The position numbers and the translations under genes were made by a program. Positions 1-5,798 of a stretch of 6,647 nucleotides of DNA are shown in pieces. This stretch comes from Acidobacteriota bacterium. Lineage in GTDB: Bacteria; Acidobacteriota; Aminicenantia; UBA2199. Under the pieces are notes generated by a model that saw only the letters and a list, made by a program, of their open reading frames with translations, made no database searches and was not told the origin of the DNA. The DNA lies in assembly GCA_021817755.1 (NCBI GenBank), contig JAKAGC010000225.1, forward strand, positions 1-6,647. Reading direction: 5' to 3'. Positions within the stretch are counted from its first letter, which is position 1. Every line of letters begins with the position of its first letter.

Positions 1-1048
1 TTATGTTTTCAAGGAAAAAAATGAGATTCCTGAACATTCCGGGATAATAAAATTGGAACACCGGATCATGTTTTAATCCCGGAGAAGGTTTAAGAGAATT
101 CTTTGTACCTAGTATCCACTTTTCCGCTTCGCTTAAATTACCTACATTTAAGTAAGCAGGAACTACCCATCCGAGAATATCCAAATCTTTCAAATAATCC
201 AGCTTGTTGCTTTTCTGTTTTAAATAACTATTGAATATGGAAATAACCTTTTCATTTTCCCCGCATTGGATATACCAGTCAAAGAAAGTCATCAACCCAC
301 TTTTCCCCTTCAATGCGTATTTAAATTTATCCGGATAGTATGAATTGAAGATATCCTGGAAGAGTTTCCGGTATTTTTCAATATATGGTCCGCTTTCACG
401 TCTTGGAACATTCTCAAGAATAGTAACCGCTAATTTTTCATATGTCCGATGAGCAATTTCATCTTTAAAATCCGGTTTCATTGCAATGATTTTTTCAAGC
501 AGTGGTAATTTCTCTCGTTTGTCAGACATTCCCATGCGTTCTACTAATTTAACCATTAATTCCCGGTCATTGGGATTTTTTTCCAGTTTCTTCGAAAATT
601 CGTAATAGTTATTACCTGATTTGACTTCTTTAATCCATCCGAGAAATCCGGAAACATCCCGTTTAAAAGTACCATTATCCAGCATAATTCCATCTTTGGA
701 AAAGAGTTTAAAGGTTGGGAAAATTTTAACATTAAATTTACTACAATAGGCGTCTCCTTCCTTTGAAGCTTGTTCGATATAAAAAAGTACCACCGCATCT
801 GCAACCTGCTTAAATTCTTTTGAAGGATATACACTTTGTTTCAATTCGACACAAGGATCACACCATTCGGCGGAGAAAACAGCAAGAATCGGCTTATTTG
901 TTCTTTGAGCTTCTTTGAGGATTTCTTCCCAGGTGTTTTTTTCAGTCAACCATACATAATTTCCGATTTTTTCAGTTTTTTCCCGGGCCCATAAACCCAT
1001 GGTTATAAATAAAACAAGTAGCAGTGTGAGCCATCTCCTTCGATTCAT
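1..1048 (-). CDS. Exported thioredoxin-fold protein with helical (TPR-like) C-terminal region, 3' end missing
   Basis: The reading frame is open from the ATG at 1048 to the window edge (349 codons plus one base, no stop), so the C-terminus is missing. A perfect AGGAGG (1053-1058) lies 4 nt upstream and fixes the start. Residues 1-21 form a signal peptide: a basic RRR stretch, a hydrophobic core, and a plausible cleavage site after LWA, so the protein should act outside the cytoplasm. Residues about 35-125 are a thioredoxin fold of the DsbD-gamma/thioredoxin_7 kind, with the redox pair WCDPC (Cys63, Cys66) and the cis-proline loop FPTF (Pro111). Residues about 140-349 are mostly charged amphipathic helices that look TPR-like, but I cannot assign repeats. 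The likely role is a periplasmic thiol reductase/oxidase or disulfide-handling protein; the substrate is unknown. It lies 13 nt after the 197-aa gene and is probably cotranscribed with it. The thioredoxin domain is secure, the role is inferred. Confidence 0.87.
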   Translation of the reverse strand, partial: MNRRRWLTLLLVLFITMGLWAREKTEKIGNYVWLTEKNTWEEILKEAQRTNKPILAVFSAEWCDPCVELKQSVYPSKEFKQVADAVVLFYIEQASKEGDAYCSKFNVKIFPTFKLFSKDGIMLDNGTFKRDVSGFLGWIKEVKSGNNYYEFSKKLEKNPNDRELMVKLVERMGMSDKREKLPLLEKIIAMKPDFKDEIAHRTYEKLAVTILENVPRRESGPYIEKYRKLFQDIFNSYYPDKFKYALKGKSGLMTFFDWYIQCGENEKVISIFNSYLKQKSNKLDYLKDLDILGWVVPAYLNVGNLSEAEKWILGTKNSLKPSPGLKHDPVFQFYYPGMFRNLIFFLENI

Positions 1049-1061
1049 GATTCCTCCTGGA

Positions 1062-1655
1062 TTACTTAGTCGATTTTAACATTGTTAAGCGGTAGGTTAC
1101 TACATCGCTGGTTTTTTCTTCATAACAAATCGGAGGTCCAGGTAATATTTTTGCAAACCAAAAACGTTTTTCCGATTTAACTGCATTGGTTTCCGATGAA
1201 ATAGTATAAAGCCAGCAATCGAAAGTTCCCAAAGGTGTGGTGAATTCTTGTGTTTCAATCCGGGTTCGATCTTCTGGAAAAGATGCATGAGCCTGGAGTT
1301 CTGTCCATTTGGAAACGATAAATTGTTTCTGTCCGACAATGTTACCGGCAGCATCGGTAATAGTACTTTCCACCACTGTACCATCCTGGCTTTCCGTTCC
1401 GAATTTCATAGTCTGGAAGAAAAGCGGTTTACCTGATGTTTCTACTTGAAAAACAATAACTCGCCCCTGCGGACAATTGAGTTTTATTTCATTTGCACTA
1501 TATGGAGTAGGGGCGAACCCTTTTTCCATTCTATTGGAATCGGGAGGGCGTTGGTTGTTTTCTGTTGAAAAGAGGAACGTTCCTCCAAAAACAAATGTTA
1601 TAGTGATAATAAAAACCAGCAATATTACAAAACTTTTCTTCTTTTCTATTTTCAT
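1062..1655 (-). CDS. Membrane-anchored conserved hypothetical protein, 197 aa
   Basis: I do not recognise a named family. The frame can be extended to a TTG at 1694, but the ATG at 1655 is preferred: it has a strong Shine-Dalgarno sequence just upstream, and the extension runs back into the predicted promoter. Residues 1-7 are basic and 8-29 hydrophobic, giving an uncleaved anchor or signal peptide; no lipobox cysteine is seen. The rest (about 35-197) should be extracytoplasmic, is rich in alternating hydrophobic/polar stretches typical of a beta-sandwich, and ends in a distinctive segment: PLGTFDCWLY (141-150) followed by KRFWFAKILPGPP (163-175). That pattern, a GTF-x-C-W-x-Y strand then an RFWFAK..PGPP strand, recalls DUF3108-like lipid/outer-membrane-associated beta proteins, but this is only a resemblance. 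Three cysteines (61, 147, 177) lie in the exported part. The gene is followed after 13 nt by an exported CxxC thioredoxin-fold protein, so the two may work together. Confidence 0.82.
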   Translation of the reverse strand: MKIEKKKSFVILLVFIITITFVFGGTFLFSTENNQRPPDSNRMEKGFAPTPYSANEIKLNCPQGRVIVFQVETSGKPLFFQTMKFGTESQDGTVVESTITDAAGNIVGQKQFIVSKWTELQAHASFPEDRTRIETQEFTTPLGTFDCWLYTISSETNAVKSEKRFWFAKILPGPPICYEEKTSDVVTYRLTMLKSTK

Positions 1656-1658
1656 ATG

Positions 1659-1667
1659 CACCTTCTT
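1659..1667 (-). promoter_or_regulatory. Shine-Dalgarno deciding the start of the 197-aa gene
   Basis: On the minus strand AAGAAGGTG lies 3 nt before the ATG at 1655. AGAAGGTG matches seven of eight bases of the ideal AGGAGGTG. The alternative in-frame TTG start at 1694 has no such site, which is why the shorter protein is called. Confidence 0.7.
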
Positions 1668-1683
1668 TTTAATTGAATAAAAT

Positions 1684-1712
1684 ATTGTATACAAAAGAAG
1701 AGTCTATTACAA
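1684..1712 (-). promoter_or_regulatory. Candidate sigma70-type promoter for the 197-aa protein / thioredoxin pair
   Basis: Minus-strand -35 TTGTAA (1707-1712, 4 of 6 consensus) and -10 TACAAT (1684-1689, 5 of 6) are separated by exactly 17 nt. Transcription would begin near 1677, giving a leader of about 22 nt before the ATG at 1655. It sits in the 96-nt gap after the ClC gene. I see no hairpin-plus-T-run terminator in that gap, so readthrough from the ClC operon is also possible. Confidence 0.5.
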
Positions 1713-1751
1713 TAGAGAATTGAAGGATATAGTGGTTTTTTAGTAATTCGT

Positions 1752-3470
1752 TTACAGATCTTCTGTTTCCACTTTTAATTCTTTCCTATAATGGTCAAGA
1801 AGAGTGGCTTTGGAGATTAAACCAAAAAATTTATTACCTTCGACTACAGGTAAACTCCAGGCACCCGTAGTATCGAAAATTTTCAAAATATCTGTCATAT
1901 TGGCTGTAAGAGATACGATTGGCAAATCAGTATGCATCACTTCTTCAACAATTATCGAATTGAGAAGTGCCGGATTAAACAGGTATGATTTAATATCGTT
2001 TAAATAAACCAGACCCAAAAAGTTTTCGGTTTCCGGGTCTTCTACCGGGAAGTAATTCCTTCGGGAACGTTCGATAATTGGGACCAAATCTTTAAGAAGC
2101 ATATTGGGATAAATTGTTATCAAGTCCGTTTCCAGTAATTCAGCCGGCTGTATTTCGGCAAGGATTCGTTTATCCGTACGAGGGCGCAATAAAAATCCTT
2201 TTTGCACCAGTTCATGATGGTAAATGGAATGTCTTTCTACCAGTTTTACGATAGTATAAGTCAGAAAGGAAACAAGAAGTAGAGGTAAAATCGAATCGTA
2301 TCCTCCGGTAATTTCAATGATTAGAAAAATTCCGCTAAGAGGAGCATATAGTGCCCCGCTGAGCATTCCCGCCATACCTACGAGAGCGAATAGAGGGGCA
2401 CCGGTGAAATTGGCATGTGGAAAAATAAATGTAACGAGTTGAAAATAAAAATAACCACTTACACTTCCTATAAATAACGATGGCGCAAATACACCTCCGG
2501 CACCTCCGGCTCCAAGTGTTACCGATGTTGCAAATATTTTCATTAAGATTAAAATGATTACCATGCCGATGGGAACGATAAAATTACCTCCCAGTAATCG
2601 TCGTACAACTTCGTATCCCTCTCCCTTCACATAAGGAAGAAAAACCGTAACGGTACCTACTAGTAACCCTCCGACTGCTGCTTTTCCAATAGCGTTTTTA
2701 AAATACTTTTCTAATACGCCTGCACTCAATTTTAGCATTCTTATAAACACAAGAGAAATAATGGCAATTACAAGCGCCAGTCCTGCAGCAGCAAAAATAT
2801 CATCTAAAGTTACATTGAATTCCCGGTGTTTGAAAGGAATTTGGTTTCCTTTAAGCATCCGGCTGACGATAGTACCGGTTACTGAGGCAATAGCAACAGG
2901 GAGCATATTTTGTGGAGCCCAGTCACCCAGGATGACTTCAAGAGTGAAAATAATTCCTGTAATCGGAGCATTAAATATCGCAGCAATTGCGGCTGCTGCT
3001 CCGGAACCGGTAACAGCTACGCGAATACGTTCATTTGTTTTAAAATACCCGGCTATATTGGAGCCGATGGCTGCTCCACTGATAACAACAGGAGCTTCCG
3101 GACCTGCGGAACCACCGCTGGAAATAGTAATCATACTTCCGATCAGTTTTGAAAAAGAAGAACGGAATTTGATTGCACCTCCTTTCATACTGATACTGTA
3201 AATGACTTCCGGAACTCCATGTCCTCCGAAATCTTTGATAATGTATTTTAAAATAAAAACAGTTAAAGTGATACCTGCAAGAGGGAAAAGAACCACATAA
3301 AAATTTCCCTCGAACCGGCTTAAGAAGCGGGAAAATTTTTCAAGACCAAAATTCAAACCTACTGCAGCCAAGCCGCTGCAAATTCCGACCAGTATACCGA
3401 TTATTACAGATTGAAAACGGGAGTCCCGGTTAATAAATATCGTTCTTAACCTGGCATTTATACTTTTCAT
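1752..3470 (-). CDS. ClC-family chloride channel/transporter with C-terminal CBS pair
   Basis: This inner-membrane protein moves chloride or other anions through the ClC fold, either as a channel or as an anion/H+ antiporter. Residues 20-425 are the membrane core with the three ClC signature segments: GGHGVPEV (82-89, equivalent to GSGIP in the E. coli protein), GGSAGPEAP (119-127, equivalent to GREGP) and GGVFAP (325-330, equivalent to GGIFAP). The gating glutamate is kept as Glu125 and the central tyrosine as Tyr417. The serine of GSGIP is replaced by His84, and the intracellular proton glutamate is Val179 (FTLEV). Residues about 442-500 and 505-563 are two CBS domains, which in this family bind adenine nucleotides or act as a cytoplasmic regulatory module. 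The ATG overlaps the TGA of the upstream HTH-EIIA gene (ATGA), and the Shine-Dalgarno is weak, so translation is probably coupled. The length of 572 aa is normal for a CBS-bearing bacterial ClC. The family call is certain; channel versus antiporter is open. Confidence 0.96.
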   Translation of the reverse strand: MKSINARLRTIFINRDSRFQSVIIGILVGICSGLAAVGLNFGLEKFSRFLSRFEGNFYVVLFPLAGITLTVFILKYIIKDFGGHGVPEVIYSISMKGGAIKFRSSFSKLIGSMITISSGGSAGPEAPVVISGAAIGSNIAGYFKTNERIRVAVTGSGAAAAIAAIFNAPITGIIFTLEVILGDWAPQNMLPVAIASVTGTIVSRMLKGNQIPFKHREFNVTLDDIFAAAGLALVIAIISLVFIRMLKLSAGVLEKYFKNAIGKAAVGGLLVGTVTVFLPYVKGEGYEVVRRLLGGNFIVPIGMVIILILMKIFATSVTLGAGGAGGVFAPSLFIGSVSGYFYFQLVTFIFPHANFTGAPLFALVGMAGMLSGALYAPLSGIFLIIEITGGYDSILPLLLVSFLTYTIVKLVERHSIYHHELVQKGFLLRPRTDKRILAEIQPAELLETDLITIYPNMLLKDLVPIIERSRRNYFPVEDPETENFLGLVYLNDIKSYLFNPALLNSIIVEEVMHTDLPIVSLTANMTDILKIFDTTGAWSLPVVEGNKFFGLISKATLLDHYRKELKVETEDL

Positions 3471-4177
3471 TGTAAACTATCATTTCTTTGGCTATCGAAT
3501 AAAGTTTCGATACGTTGAATTTCAATAAGAATTTTTTCTTTTGGGGCGTGTTCCTTTAGTAAAGATAAAAAAGACTCTTCTCTAAGGCAGAGGCTTAACC
3601 TGGAAAGGAGTTTTAGGTGAACTTCGGTACAAGGGCTGAACATCATAAACAGGACAAATACTTCTTTTCCATCAACTGCGCTAAAATCTATTGATCTTTC
3701 CAGGAAAATAACAAAAATAACCGGCTTTTCAAGTTTAAGATTCAATGTGCATCTGGGGTGGGGGATTGCTATGCCTTTTCCGATTCCTGTCGATGCAATT
3801 TCTTCCCTGCTTATTAATTCATGAAGAACTTTTTCTTTATTTGTTCCTTCCGGTAAGGTAATTTTCTCTAAAGCATTTTTTAATATTGAATAGATATCGC
3901 AACCAGAAAGGTTATAAATGAAATCACCTCGTTCGATCGCTTTTCTTAAACTAATTGTCTCGTCTTTTGCTGAATCGTTATCCAAAGCTTCTTTCTTCAT
4001 AGGTACAAAATCATGAGAACCTGCCCAATCGTTTATTTCTTCCCAATTGAATACATACCCATCTTTTTTTAGTTTGCAAGGAATTTTTCCTTGATGTGCC
4101 CAGCGAATCACTGTAACCATCGGTATACCCAATGCCTGGGCTACTTCTTTAGCCGAAATGTATTTTGTTTTTTCCAC
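3467..4177 (-). CDS. HTH (excisionase/MerR-type) fused to PTS EIIA (PtsN-like) domain
   Basis: Residues 5-53 are an HTH_17/excisionase-type DNA-binding domain: YISAKEVAQALGIPMVTVIRW is a helix-turn-helix, followed by a wing ending VFNWEEINDW. Residues about 92-226 are a PTS EIIA type-2 domain of the fructose/EIIA-Ntr class. The phosphoacceptor is His140 in GIGKGIAIPHPR, closely matching the active-site loop of PtsN, and His187 (EVHLKLLSRL) matches the second conserved histidine. A charged linker (58-85) joins the two. No permease domains are present, so this is a regulator rather than a sugar transporter; phosphorylation would come from an HPr/NPr encoded elsewhere. The start is GTG at 4177, chosen because the HTH begins immediately and AAGGA lies 6 nt upstream. 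Its stop overlaps the ClC start (ATGA), implying that it regulates or responds to that transporter. It may bind its own promoter region, but that is inference. Domain calls are firm. Confidence 0.92.
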   Translation of the reverse strand: MEKTKYISAKEVAQALGIPMVTVIRWAHQGKIPCKLKKDGYVFNWEEINDWAGSHDFVPMKKEALDNDSAKDETISLRKAIERGDFIYNLSGCDIYSILKNALEKITLPEGTNKEKVLHELISREEIASTGIGKGIAIPHPRCTLNLKLEKPVIFVIFLERSIDFSAVDGKEVFVLFMMFSPCTEVHLKLLSRLSLCLREESFLSLLKEHAPKEKILIEIQRIETLFDSQRNDSLQ

Positions 4178-4183
4178 AACTTT

Positions 4184-4188
4184 TCCTT
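4184..4188 (-). promoter_or_regulatory. Shine-Dalgarno supporting the GTG start of the HTH-EIIA gene
   Basis: AAGGA on the minus strand, 6 nt before the GTG at 4177. No ATG lies close enough to give a complete HTH domain, so this site supports the non-ATG start. Confidence 0.6.
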
Positions 4189-4260
4189 ATCCGGTATTTT
4201 ACATTTTTAAAAATAACAATATCCAGCAATTAGATTTGATGCGTTTTTACATGATGTCCA

Positions 4261-4290
4261 ATTATAGCATATTCATCTGATGAATTTCAA
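4261..4290 (-). promoter_or_regulatory. Strong sigma70-type promoter for the HTH-EIIA / ClC operon
   Basis: Minus-strand -35 TTGAAA (4285-4290, 5 of 6) and a perfect -10 TATAAT (4261-4266) are 18 nt apart, with an extended -10 TG one base upstream (TGCTATAAT). Transcription should start near 4254, leaving a leader of about 77 nt before the GTG at 4177. A perfect palindrome occupies most of the spacer. Confidence 0.75.
4271..4285. promoter_or_regulatory. 15-bp perfect palindrome, candidate operator inside the leftward promoter
   Basis: ATTCATCTGATGAAT is two 7-bp arms around a single central base. It lies almost entirely within the 18-bp spacer between -35 and -10 of the leftward promoter and touches the last base of the -35. 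A dimeric regulator bound here would directly control RNA polymerase at the HTH-EIIA/ClC promoter. It ends 26 bp before the -35 of the rightward promoter, so it could influence both. Which protein binds is unknown. Confidence 0.5.
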
Positions 4291-4311
4291 GATTTAACCA
4301 TCACCCATTTG

Positions 4312-4341
4312 TTGACAATCCCGGTTCGTATGCGATATACT
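4312..4341 (+). promoter_or_regulatory. Strong sigma70-type promoter for the RCK-Usp / antiporter operon
   Basis: A perfect -35 TTGACA (4312-4317) and a -10 TATACT (4336-4341, 5 of 6) are separated by 18 nt. Transcription should start near 4348, giving an A-rich leader of about 29 nt. It is back-to-back with the leftward promoter; 21 bp separate the two -35 boxes. Confidence 0.75.
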
Positions 4342-4376
4342 TACTTAAAAAAATAAATTTTAACAGAAGAACAAAA

Positions 4377-5798
4377 ATGAGCAGGGAAAAACAACGAATT
4401 CTTATAGTCGGTATGAGTTACTTCGGACAGGAACTTTTGCGAAACCTGTATGGAAACTGGGATGTAGTTATACTGGATAGTGATGTAGAACGTACAGCTT
4501 TGGTAAAAAGTGAATTCTCTGAGGTAGAAATTCATAATGGAGCGGCAGATAGCGTTTTGACCTGGAAAAAAATTGATTTTACAGGTTTAAAATACGTTCT
4601 TTCTACACTTAAAGAAACCGAAATAAATGTGGAAATGTGTCGTATTCTTCGTGAAGTTATTGGACAGAAAATTCCGATAATTGTTCTTGTTTTCCGAAAA
4701 GTGAATGAAAAACTTTTTGAACCTTATAAAGTCACCCTACTGAATCCATTGAATCCTGCAATTCAGGCTGTAGCCAAAAAAATGGATAAAAACCTGATAT
4801 ATGCGGTTAATATCGGTCTTGAAAAAGGAGAGCTTCTTGAAGTTGCCATACGTGCTAAATCTCACCTTGTAGATCGTGAACTTAAATATCTCAAACCCAC
4901 AATGTGGCATATTTCGGCAGTTTATCGCGATGGAATGCTCATATTACCGGACGGATCATCTTCGTTGAGAGTCGGAGACAGGGCTGTTCTTGTCGGTGAT
5001 CCAAAGATTCTTGAAAATGTCGCTAATATTTTACTGAAAGGTGATCCCCAGTTTCCATTACAATATGGGGCTGAAATCGTCGTTCCGCTTAATGTCGAAT
5101 GTAAACGGAATACCGAAGAGGCAGTTTACATTCTGAACGCTTTCAAAGCCGAATTACTCCGTTTTCTTCCATTTAAAAAGAAAATATACTCTGAACTCAC
5201 TGAAAAAATAAAAAATGAAGACCCCCGGTTTATAATCGGTCAAACTGTCGAAATGTTCAAGGAGATATTCGGATTATCGATGGATACAGGTGTACTCGTT
5301 GTACCTTCAGATACCGGGTGGTTGAAAATGCTTCGAATAAGGGAAAGTTTCAAAAAATGCTTAGAACCATTCTTGCTCTCCCGCTTAACTTATCCATATG
5401 AAGGAATAGTGATCTCTTTGAATGGTCCGGGACCTGGTAAAGCCATCGAGTGCGGACTTGAGATCGCTAAATTACTCAATGTATCTTTTCGTCTCGTTTA
5501 TGTCACACTTCCAAAAGAAATGCGTGGGAATGAAGATGCATCAGATCTTCGACTCAGACGGCAGATTGTTTCGGATTTCGAAGGAATTTATAAACGACCT
5601 TTTGATTTTACTATAATAGAAGGCAATCCCGTGATCGAAACATTGAAATTTCTATCTCCGGTTCGAAATAATCTCTTTCTGATGACCTCAAATCCAAAAG
5701 CCTCTCTATCTATTTTAAAACCCAATGTTTCCTATTTGATAGCAAAGAAAAATCATCTATCTACGCTTATCATCCCTGAGTCGGAAAATAATGAATAA
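4377..5798 (+). CDS. RCK (TrkA_N/TrkA_C) regulatory protein with Usp-like C-terminal region
   Basis: This is a soluble 473-aa protein without membrane segments. Residues 6-140 are a TrkA_N Rossmann domain: strand ILIVGMSYFG (8-17) is the dinucleotide-binding turn, with Ser14 in place of the usual second glycine of GxGxxG, and strand VVILDSD (30-36) supplies the acidic residue that normally contacts the ribose. Residues about 145-222 are TrkA_C, ending with the typical RVGDRAVLVGDP segment. Residues about 341-468 resemble a universal stress protein: strand GIVISL, helix KAIECGLEIAKLLN, strand FRLVYVT, then IIEGNP and a terminal STLIIP strand. Residues 232-312 may be a more degenerate Usp-like half. 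RCK proteins gate K+ channels, Trk/Ktr uptake systems and Kef antiporters through NAD(H) or nucleotide binding. The ORF overlaps the antiporter start by 8 nt, so it is most likely that transporter's regulatory subunit. A weak Shine-Dalgarno (AGAAG) precedes the ATG. The RCK call is firm, the Usp call moderate. Confidence 0.88.
   Translation: MSREKQRILIVGMSYFGQELLRNLYGNWDVVILDSDVERTALVKSEFSEVEIHNGAADSVLTWKKIDFTGLKYVLSTLKETEINVEMCRILREVIGQKIPIIVLVFRKVNEKLFEPYKVTLLNPLNPAIQAVAKKMDKNLIYAVNIGLEKGELLEVAIRAKSHLVDRELKYLKPTMWHISAVYRDGMLILPDGSSSLRVGDRAVLVGDPKILENVANILLKGDPQFPLQYGAEIVVPLNVECKRNTEEAVYILNAFKAELLRFLPFKKKIYSELTEKIKNEDPRFIIGQTVEMFKEIFGLSMDTGVLVVPSDTGWLKMLRIRESFKKCLEPFLLSRLTYPYEGIVISLNGPGPGKAIECGLEIAKLLNVSFRLVYVTLPKEMRGNEDASDLRLRRQIVSDFEGIYKRPFDFTIIEGNPVIETLKFLSPVRNNLFLMTSNPKASLSILKPNVSYLIAKKNHLSTLIIPESENNE

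Noticed and set aside
556..834. 92-aa minus-strand ORF
   Set aside because: It is a shadow in another frame of the thioredoxin-fold gene, whose true frame runs from 1048 off the left edge and carries the signal peptide, the CxxC and the cis-proline.
1656..1694. N-terminal extension of the 197-aa protein to a TTG codon at 1694
   Set aside because: There is no Shine-Dalgarno for the TTG, and the extension overlaps the predicted -10 box; the ATG at 1655 has a strong ribosome binding site.
1656..1751. Possible terminator between the ClC gene and the next gene
   Set aside because: I searched for a stem-loop followed by a T-run on the minus strand and found none convincing; only a candidate promoter is present.
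2761..3201. 146-aa plus-strand ORF
   Set aside because: It lies wholly antisense to the ClC membrane core, is Ala/Ile-rich without a recognisable domain, and reflects the codon pattern of the ClC gene.
4203..4214. AT-only palindrome ATTTTTAAAAAT in the leader of the HTH-EIIA gene
   Set aside because: Short A/T-only self-complementary runs are common in AT-rich intergenic DNA, and there is no G/C stem to suggest a terminator or operator.
4341..4535. 64-aa minus-strand ORF at the start of the RCK gene
   Set aside because: It overlaps the rightward promoter and the Rossmann-fold coding sequence and has no domain or ribosome binding site that I can see.
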